A stretch of 19,899 nucleotides of DNA from positions 1 through 19,899 of the forward strand of contig JAKALI010000019.1 in NCBI GenBank assembly GCA_021813195.1. Reading direction: 5' to 3'. Position 1 is the first letter of the stretch. Each line of letters opens with the position of its first letter. Below the pieces are notes generated by a model, which ran no database searches, had not been told where the DNA came from, and saw only the letters and a program-made list of their open reading frames with translations. The stretch is from Pseudomonadota bacterium (GTDB lineage Bacteria; Pseudomonadota; Alphaproteobacteria; Rhizobiales; Hyphomicrobiaceae). A program made the position numbers and the translations under genes. Below are positions 14,491 through 19,899 of this stretch, in pieces.

Positions 14491-15990
14491 TCAAGGCGCG
14501 AGGCCCGGCGATGGCGGCGGCGGCGCATCGGCATCGACGACCTCCATACCTTGCGGGTTCTGGCCATCTCGGTTGTAGATGTCCCGGCGGAACTGGACGA
14601 GACCATTTTCTTCCGCCCAGGCTGTGATGTAGGTGAAATACACCGGCACCGGACGCGTCAGCGTCACGTCCAAAGCCATTCCGCTTTCGATCACGGCATC
14701 CACCTGACCGGGGGCTTCCCAGCCCGGCTCGAGCCGCGCGATCCATTCCACCAACTTGAAGACGTCCTGCACACGCACACAGCCGGCGCTAAACGCGCGC
14801 TCACGCTGATCAAAGAGCGCTTTGAGTGGCGTATCATGCATGTAGACGCCGTGCTCGTTCTGCATGTCGATGCGCACGAGGCCGAGGGCGTTCTGCGGCC
14901 CCGGGTCTTGACGCAGCTTGATGCGCGAGGCGTCCGCCTGCGACCAGTCGATGGAGGTGGCATCGATCTCGGGGCCGTTGAAGTCTCCGAGCACCACGCG
15001 GATTTTCTCTTGCTCCAGATACTGGGGCTCCTTCACGAGACGGGGAAAGACGTCGAGGCGGGCCACGCTGTCGGGCACGCGCCACGAGGGGAAAAAGTTC
15101 AGCGCGCGGATGGTGGACTTGAGTGAGGGCGTGTCACGGCCCACGCGGCCCGCAATGATGCGATGGCGCTGGACGACCTCGAAGCGTTCGACGGCCTCGA
15201 GCTGGAAAGCGGGCACGTTGACCAACACGTATCGATCTTCGAGCGGCTGTCGCAACAGCTCCGCAATACGCTCGTAGTTCAACTGCAGTTGATTGATACG
15301 ATCTTCCACGCTCACATTCAGCGCAGCCAGTGTGGATTGGTCGACCCGTCCGCTTGTGCGCAGCCCGTGGCGATCCTGGAAGCGGCGTACGGCTTCCTCC
15401 AGCGCACTGTCGAAATTGTAGTCTTCGAATCCGGAATTGGAACCTTTGAGCTCTCCGGTCGCCCTGAGCCGCCGTCTCAGTGCCGGCACGCGCTCGTCGT
15501 CATCGCCCGGGCGGATCATGCGATTACCGGGAACTTTAGGCCACCCGCCCTTTTCTGCTATTTGGCGATACTGGCCGATCGCGCGATCGATGAATTGCAG
15601 CATCTCGTCGCTGCGCCAGGGCACGGGCCCCGTGCGCAAGTCGTTCAAGGTGTCGGGCTTGGCCTGAGGCCGTTCGTTGCGCGGCCGATCCGAAAAACTC
15701 GGAGTGCCGAAGCCGCGAATGCCATCCCACCAACTGCCGTCGGACTGTGCCTGCGCGGGCATTGCGGCGATGGTCATGAATAGCGCGGACCCCACTGCGA
15801 GAACGGCGAGCACGAAAATCCCGCGATTGTAAATCTGGAGAAACCGCTCCACGCCGCTGGTCAACCGATGAGCACCATCGCGTGGTTGTGACGGATGGCG
15901 CGTGGAATGGGTGTCGCCCTGCATGAATCCCGGTGTGTCCCTGCTGACCTGCGAACCGTCATCGAAGCTCCCGAATCCCGGGGGCTCCAT
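14491..15990 (-). CDS. L,D-transpeptidase, YkuD/YcbB type, membrane anchored
   Basis: A 499-residue periplasmic peptidoglycan enzyme expected to form 3-3 (mDAP-mDAP) cross-links or attach proteins to the wall. A cytoplasmic tail of about 50 residues precedes a membrane anchor or signal (about 57-80, ending MPAQAQ). A peptidoglycan-binding domain follows (about 190-226, DSALEEAVRRFQDRHGLRTSGRVDQSTLAALNV). The YkuD catalytic domain (about 252-450) carries H385 in YMHDTPLKALF and the nucleophile C404 in SAGCVRVQD. The inserted lid and overall size resemble E. coli YcbB (LdtD). A Pro-rich tail ends the protein. The start is ATG 15990; ATG 15924 is also possible. It lies 119 bases downstream of thiL on the same strand. 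The shared domain layout is clear; the exact cross-linking role is inferred. Confidence 0.92.
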   Translation of the reverse strand: MEPPGFGSFDDGSQVSRDTPGFMQGDTHSTRHPSQPRDGAHRLTSGVERFLQIYNRGIFVLAVLAVGSALFMTIAAMPAQAQSDGSWWDGIRGFGTPSFSDRPRNERPQAKPDTLNDLRTGPVPWRSDEMLQFIDRAIGQYRQIAEKGGWPKVPGNRMIRPGDDDERVPALRRRLRATGELKGSNSGFEDYNFDSALEEAVRRFQDRHGLRTSGRVDQSTLAALNVSVEDRINQLQLNYERIAELLRQPLEDRYVLVNVPAFQLEAVERFEVVQRHRIIAGRVGRDTPSLKSTIRALNFFPSWRVPDSVARLDVFPRLVKEPQYLEQEKIRVVLGDFNGPEIDATSIDWSQADASRIKLRQDPGPQNALGLVRIDMQNEHGVYMHDTPLKALFDQRERAFSAGCVRVQDVFKLVEWIARLEPGWEAPGQVDAVIESGMALDVTLTRPVPVYFTYITAWAEENGLVQFRRDIYNRDGQNPQGMEVVDADAPPPPSPGLAP

Positions 15991-16109
15991 GTTGCGACGT
16001 TGTCGTCAGGGATGTGGCTAAACCAAGACCCGAGCGCAAGGTGCCACGATGTCCGAAGCGGGAAAAACACCAACTCTCCCCTCACCTTCGGTGGCTTCCC
16101 CCAAAGGTT

Positions 16110-17108
16110 CTAGAAGTGATCCCATCCGCGGATGCTCGGCTGATAGGGCGTACCGTCGCAATTCAACATCCGCAATCCTGCGCCAGCCATGCATTCACCA
16201 ATACATGTGACATCAATGCCACGGGCTTTAGCGGCTGCTTCCATGTCATTGCGGTGATCGGGTGAGACGCAAAACAAGATTTCATAATCATCCCCCCCAG
16301 CAACGATGAGATGAAGAGTGCTTCGTTCTCGCGATAAGACGTGTCGGACGGCTGCACTCAATGGCAGCCGCGCAATTTCGATCACGGCGCAGATCCCGCT
16401 GGCCTCTGCCAATCGGCCAAGGTCTTTCGCAAGCCCGTCGGATATATCCATCGCGGCCGTGGCGTAGTTCCGCAACACCGGGGCCATGGCTAATCTCGGA
16501 CGGGGCCTCAGATAGCGCTCAAGGACGTGGCCTCGCAGGTCACCCGTAATCACGTCATCACCTGACACCGTGCCCGAGCGCGCGATGCCCAAGCCCAGCG
16601 CAGCGTCCCCGAGTGTGCCGGTCACAAAAATGAGGTCGCCGGGTCTCGCGCCCGACCGGCGCACCGCGGTGCCATGTGGCAACAGCCCAAGCGCCGTGAC
16701 GGTGAGCGTGACCGGCCCGGGCCTGCGATCGGTATCGCCGCCGCACAACACCATGCCGAATTCTGCCTGTGCCGCGCGCAAGCCATCTGCCAACCGCTGC
16801 AGAAACACGTGCTCCGGTGCGACGGGAAAAGAGAGTGCCAATTGATAATTCGAAGGTTGAGCTCCTTTTGCACACAGATCGGACACGTTCACCGCGAGGG
16901 CCTTCCAGGCCATGTGTTCGGGAGCCGTGCCAGGCAGAAAATGCACACCCTCCGCGATCGCGTCCGTTGTAATAACGACGTCAAAACCATCAGGGACGCG
17001 GAGCACAGCGCAGTCATCGCTGAGCCCAAGCGCGCCGGCGCAACCTGACGCCAGGGGGGCGAGGTACCTATTAATTAGTTCACTCTCACTGGTAATGCGT
17101 GCACTCAC
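16110..17108 (-). CDS. thiL: Thiamine-monophosphate kinase
   Basis: ThiL phosphorylates thiamine monophosphate to thiamine pyrophosphate with ATP, the last step of cofactor synthesis in the cytoplasm. The 332-residue protein has the PurM/ThiL-family motifs: LSDDCAVL (29-36), TTDAIAEGVHF (47-57), NVSDLCAKGAQP (74-85, usually NxSDxxAMGA), GGDTDRRP (123-130), MDISDGLAKDL (220-230), GGDDYEILF (271-279) and a WDHF C-terminus. The start is GTG 17108, chosen by family length; the upstream ribosome site is weak. It follows nusB by 81 bases on the same strand, a common alphaproteobacterial rib-nusB-thiL arrangement, and is probably the last gene of that operon. Confidence 0.96.
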   Translation of the reverse strand: MSARITSESELINRYLAPLASGCAGALGLSDDCAVLRVPDGFDVVITTDAIAEGVHFLPGTAPEHMAWKALAVNVSDLCAKGAQPSNYQLALSFPVAPEHVFLQRLADGLRAAQAEFGMVLCGGDTDRRPGPVTLTVTALGLLPHGTAVRRSGARPGDLIFVTGTLGDAALGLGIARSGTVSGDDVITGDLRGHVLERYLRPRPRLAMAPVLRNYATAAMDISDGLAKDLGRLAEASGICAVIEIARLPLSAAVRHVLSRERSTLHLIVAGGDDYEILFCVSPDHRNDMEAAAKARGIDVTCIGECMAGAGLRMLNCDGTPYQPSIRGWDHF

Positions 17109-17189
17109 ACTGGCCTACCGGCTTCGTTTGAATCTCGCGATCGGATGGCGACAATGGATCGGGAGGCGCACAAGATCGAACCCGTTGCT

Positions 17190-17723
17190 CTAGGACTTTT
17201 TGCGATCGAATTCTTTCTCCCGCAACCGACGGCCAATCTTGTCCAGCACGCCGTTCACAACACGCGGCTCATCTCCGTCAAAAAAGGCATGCGAGACATT
17301 GATGTATTCGTTGATGATGACCCGAGCCGGCACGTCGGGACGTTCCATCAGCTCGAAGGTTCCGGCCCGCAAAATCGCGCGCAAGATCGCATCCACACGC
17401 ACCAGCCGCCAGCCGGCCGCCAGTTGCTCGTGAACAATTGGATCGATATCCCGTTGACGTCTTACAACGCCATGCAAAATGTCAGAGAAGAAAACCCGGT
17501 CGGCGCTCTCCAAGCTAGCCGTCATCTCGTCGGCCGGCTCGCTGGCCTCGCTGTCCGCAGCCCTGCGGGGAGAAAAATACAGCATCTCAAACTCGGCGAC
17601 GACGTCGGTCACGTCGGTGCCGGCGAGCTCCATTTGATAGAGCGCCTGCACCGCGGCCATCCGCGCCTGAGAGCGTGGCGTCACAGCAGCTTCTTGATGT
17701 TTGCGAGGGATCGCGGGCTTCAT
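17190..17723 (-). CDS. nusB: Transcription antitermination factor NusB
   Basis: NusB binds boxA RNA with NusE (ribosomal protein S10) and supports antitermination on rRNA operons. The 177-residue all-helical protein contains the family segments ARMAAVQALYQMEL (20-33), LAAGWRLVRVDAILRAILRAGTFEL (101-125), and the C-terminal INEYINVSHAFFDGDEPRVVNGVLDKIG (137-164). An acidic insert at about 55-70 makes it longer than the E. coli protein (139), as is usual in alphaproteobacteria. Its ATG overlaps the ribH stop (ATGA, 17720-17723), so the two are translationally coupled. Confidence 0.96.
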   Translation of the reverse strand: MKPAIPRKHQEAAVTPRSQARMAAVQALYQMELAGTDVTDVVAEFEMLYFSPRRAADSEASEPADEMTASLESADRVFFSDILHGVVRRQRDIDPIVHEQLAAGWRLVRVDAILRAILRAGTFELMERPDVPARVIINEYINVSHAFFDGDEPRVVNGVLDKIGRRLREKEFDRKKS

Positions 17724-18244
17724 GAAGCACGTCCTTTACTGTCGCGCGCCGAAGCGTCTGCGATCGCAATCAACCGCAAGCAGGCGCGCGCGGCGTGTGC
17801 ACCTTTGCCGCCGTCTTCGCCCGTGGCCCGTGCGCGGGCCTGTTCATACGTGTCGACCGTAAGAATCGCGTTGCCGACGGGCACGGCATTCTCAAGCGCT
17901 ATATGCATCAGCCAGTGGTTTGCCATGTTGCAGACGATGTCATAGTGCGATGTCTCGCCACGAATGACGCACCCCAGCGCGATCACACCCTGCCAGCGCC
18001 TCTGTGGCCCAAACTCACCCGAGCGCGCGACGGTTGCGAACGCCTGCGGGATCTCGAGGGCGCCAGGAACCGGCAACTGGTCCCAGGTGCAGGACTGGAG
18101 ATTGAGAACGTCTCGGGCTCCCGCACCGAGCAATTCGGAAATCTCGGCATAATAGGGCGCTTCAATTATCAGGACACGCACCCCTCGCGCCAACGCCCCG
18201 TCGGCTGCCGGCCGTTCCGACTCGATGTGCGATCGTGCAATCAT
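17720..18244 (-). CDS. ribH: 6,7-dimethyl-8-ribityllumazine synthase
   Basis: RibH condenses 5-amino-6-ribitylamino-uracil with 3,4-dihydroxy-2-butanone 4-phosphate, the penultimate step of riboflavin synthesis. The 174-residue protein shows VPGALEIPQAF (59-69), GVIALGCVIRGETSHYDIVC (86-105, with the catalytic His probably H100), and VPVGNAILTVDTYEQARARA (121-140). The start is ATG 18244, 31 bases after the RibBX stop. I see no FMN riboswitch in that short gap. The middle position between ribB and nusB is typical of the group. Confidence 0.96.
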   Translation of the reverse strand: MIARSHIESERPAADGALARGVRVLIIEAPYYAEISELLGAGARDVLNLQSCTWDQLPVPGALEIPQAFATVARSGEFGPQRRWQGVIALGCVIRGETSHYDIVCNMANHWLMHIALENAVPVGNAILTVDTYEQARARATGEDGGKGAHAARACLRLIAIADASARDSKGRAS

Positions 18245-18275
18245 GCTACTTAACCCAACGCCGAACTTAATTTGC

Positions 18276-19472
18276 TCACCCTATTGCGCGCGTGCCCACG
18301 ATCCGCAAACCGAACGCCTCAGGTCCAACATAAACCTGCTCGGGCGAATTGGTGAGCAGCACCATGTCGCGCACGCCCAAATCGCGAAGGATTTGTGAGC
18401 CAATGCCGGTTTCGACCTGTCTCAGGCCTGCCGGCGTCGCGCCGCGAGACTGTCCACTGGCAACGCGCCGGTTGACCCAATCCGAGACGCTTTTGGGACC
18501 CAAATCCCGGATGAGCACGACGACGCCGCGCCCGGCCTGTTCAATGGCACGCATCGATTTGGCGATGAGCGAGCCACCAGCCGCCGTTTCTCCAATTCCC
18601 AACAGATCGCCCGGCACATTTACAGCATGAACCCGCACCAGCACCGGGCCATCGGCCGACACGTCTCCTTTGACGATCGCCAGATGTTCGGCGGGATCGA
18701 CCGTCGTCGTGTACACATAGAGATCGAATGGACCACCATACGCGCTCTCGATACGCGTTATGGCAACGCGCTCGACGAGGCGATCGTGCTGGAGGCGGTG
18801 AGCGATCAGGTCCTCGATCGTGCCGATCTTGAGGCCATGGCGGGCGGCAAACGTCACCAGGTCCGGCATGCGCGCCATGCTGCCATCATCATTCATGATT
18901 TCGCAGATGACGGCACTCGGATTGAGACCTGCGAGTTTGGCGAGATCGACAGAAGCTTCGGTGTGTCCAGCGCGGATCAATACGCCACCCTCACGCGCGA
19001 TCAGCGGAAACACATGACCCGGCGAGACAATATCGTCTGCGCCTTTCGTCGGGTCGATCGCCGTCGAGATGGTGCGCGCGCGATCGTGAGCGGAAATGCC
19101 TGTCGAAATGCCCTCGCGCGCCTCAATCGAGCGCGTGAACGCCGTGCGCAGTCGCGAGGCATTGTTCTGAACCATCATTTCCAGGCCCAGCGTATTCGCT
19201 CTGGCCTGGGTCAGGGCGAGGCAGATGAGCCCACGACCATGCTTGGCCATGAAGTTGATGGCGTCGGGCGTCGCCATTTGCGCGGCGATAACAAGATCGC
19301 CCTCGTTTTCGCGGTCGGGCGCATCGACCAGAACGACCATCCGACCGTTTTGCAATTCTGAGATGATCTCGCACGTCGACGCAATAGACGCCGGCATGGC
19401 TGGGACCATGTCCGACACACTGCTGCCGCCGGCCGCCATGGTGGCACGATCCCCCGAGTGCGGGCCCGTCAC
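18276..19472 (-). CDS. ribB: 3,4-dihydroxy-2-butanone 4-phosphate synthase with degenerate RibA domain (RibBX type)
   Basis: The N-terminal RibB domain (about 33-232) converts ribulose 5-phosphate to the four-carbon precursor of lumazine. Its signatures are intact: [13 protein letters not shown] (48-60), [10 protein letters not shown] (123-132), [14 protein letters not shown] (169-182) and CEIMNDDG (190-197). The C-terminal region (about 235-398) is RibA-like, with [16 protein letters not shown] and [22 protein letters not shown], but it lacks the zinc cysteines of GTP cyclohydrolase II: the usual SECLTGDxFGSxRCDC segment reads [18 protein letters not shown] (283-300). It is therefore probably inactive as a cyclohydrolase. 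The start is GTG 19472, eight bases after GGAG and overlapping the ribE stop (GTGA). RibBX proteins of this build are known in alphaproteobacteria such as Bradyrhizobium. Confidence 0.93.
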   Translation of the reverse strand: MTGPHSGDRATMAAGGSSVSDMVPAMPASIASTCEIISELQNGRMVVLVDAPDRENEGDLVIAAQMATPDAINFMAKHGRGLICLALTQARANTLGLEMMVQNNASRLRTAFTRSIEAREGISTGISAHDRARTISTAIDPTKGADDIVSPGHVFPLIAREGGVLIRAGHTEASVDLAKLAGLNPSAVICEIMNDDGSMARMPDLVTFAARHGLKIGTIEDLIAHRLQHDRLVERVAITRIESAYGGPFDLYVYTTTVDPAEHLAIVKGDVSADGPVLVRVHAVNVPGDLLGIGETAAGGSLIAKSMRAIEQAGRGVVVLIRDLGPKSVSDWVNRRVASGQSRGATPAGLRQVETGIGSQILRDLGVRDMVLLTNSPEQVYVGPEAFGLRIVGTRAIG

Positions 19473-19899
19473 GATTGGAACTCCATGAGACGCGCGACGT
19501 GACGCGCGAGCATATCGACCTCCAAGTTGACGAGGTCGCCGGGCTTTTTGCGCCCCCAGGTCGTTCGGGTCAAGGTGTGTGGTATGAGATTGACACCGAA
19601 GCGCGCCCCCATCGCCTCATTGACGGTCAACGAGATGCCATCGAGCGCCACGGAACCCTTTGCTGCGATGAAGCGCGCAAGATCTGGATGCGTCTCGATC
19701 ACGAACCGCCGGCTGTCGCCGTCGGGCAGGATCGAGAGGATGCGGGCCTGCCCGTCGACATGGCCGGACACCAAATGTCCACCCAGTTCCGCGCCCAGTC
19801 GCAACGCCCGCTCCAAATTGACGGCACGCCCCGGCAGCCATGTTCCGAGTGTCGTTCGCGAGAGTGTCTCGTTGGAGACATCTACCGTGAAGGCGGCCC
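19469..19899 (-). CDS. ribE: Riboflavin synthase alpha subunit (5' end outside window)
   Basis: The enzyme dismutates two molecules of 6,7-dimethyl-8-ribityllumazine to riboflavin. Only the C-terminal 142 or so residues are visible; the frame is open through the window edge ([15 protein letters not shown]...). Visible motifs include the domain-2 signature [12 protein letters not shown], then [14 protein letters not shown] and [11 protein letters not shown], and a typical end [15 protein letters not shown]. An internal TTG at 19816 should not be taken as the start. Its stop overlaps the RibBX GTG, so translation is coupled. The operon promoter, and any riboswitch, must lie beyond the window. 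Confidence 0.94.
   Translation of the reverse strand, partial: AAFTVDVSNETLSRTTLGTWLPGRAVNLERALRLGAELGGHLVSGHVDGQARILSILPDGDSRRFVIETHPDLARFIAAKGSVALDGISLTVNEAMGARFGVNLIPHTLTRTTWGRKKPGDLVNLEVDMLARHVARLMEFQS
19481..19484 (-). promoter_or_regulatory. Ribosome binding site deciding the RibBX start
   Basis: The minus strand reads GGAG, eight bases before GTG 19472. This supports that start over the later ATG codons at 19439 and 19409. Confidence 0.45.

Noticed and set aside
15991..16109. A terminator or promoter between thiL and the L,D-transpeptidase gene
   Set aside because: A short CACC-GAA-GGTG hairpin and a downstream T-run on the minus strand are too far apart and too weak to call.
17145..17945. 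A 266-residue open frame on the plus strand across nusB and ribH
   Set aside because: It spans two clear genes on the other strand and has no domain character.
18245..18275. A possible FMN riboswitch before ribH
   Set aside because: The gap is only 31 bases, too short for the conserved RFN element; any such element would be upstream of the operon, outside the window.

Overview
The window is GC-rich, densely coded DNA whose gene set points to an alphaproteobacterium, most likely of the order Hyphomicrobiales (Rhizobiales). The basis is a ribE-ribBX-ribH-nusB-thiL operon, a small Cys/Tyr-rich secreted protein of rhizobial style, a split type II secretion (T2SS) locus, and frequent ATGA/GTGA stop-start overlaps. 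The genus cannot be fixed from sequence alone.

Region 1 (1-14223) is a T2SS locus interrupted by a copper cassette. From left to right: a small secreted protein (+); gspK and gspD (-), where gspD looks like a lipid-anchored 'liposecretin'; a 541-base regulatory gap; a Tat-exported multicopper oxidase and a SCO-cytochrome c fusion (+); gspN/C-like, gspM and gspL (-); then, divergently, gspE-gspF-gspH-gspI-gspJ (+). If the copper cassette is removed mentally, the minus-strand genes read L-M-N-D-K. This resembles the L-M-N-D order of the Xanthomonas xps cluster, so the cassette looks inserted between gspN and gspD. No gspG (major pseudopilin), prepilin peptidase or separate pilotin gene is present.

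Region 2 (14224-16109) holds tRNA-Asn(GTT) and a membrane-anchored YkuD/YcbB-type L,D-transpeptidase on the opposite strand.

Region 3 (16110-19899) is a leftward cofactor operon: riboflavin synthase (5' end outside the window), a RibB protein with a degenerate RibA domain (RibBX type), lumazine synthase, the transcription factor NusB, and thiamine-monophosphate kinase. Several of these genes overlap or lie within tens of bases of each other, so they are probably co-transcribed from a promoter outside the window.

The most interesting hypothesis is that the Tat-exported multicopper oxidase is a folded cargo of the secretion system whose locus surrounds it. The SCO-cytochrome c partner would supply copper delivery and/or electron transfer. 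That would make this a dedicated secretion island for an extracellular metal- or phenol-oxidising enzyme.
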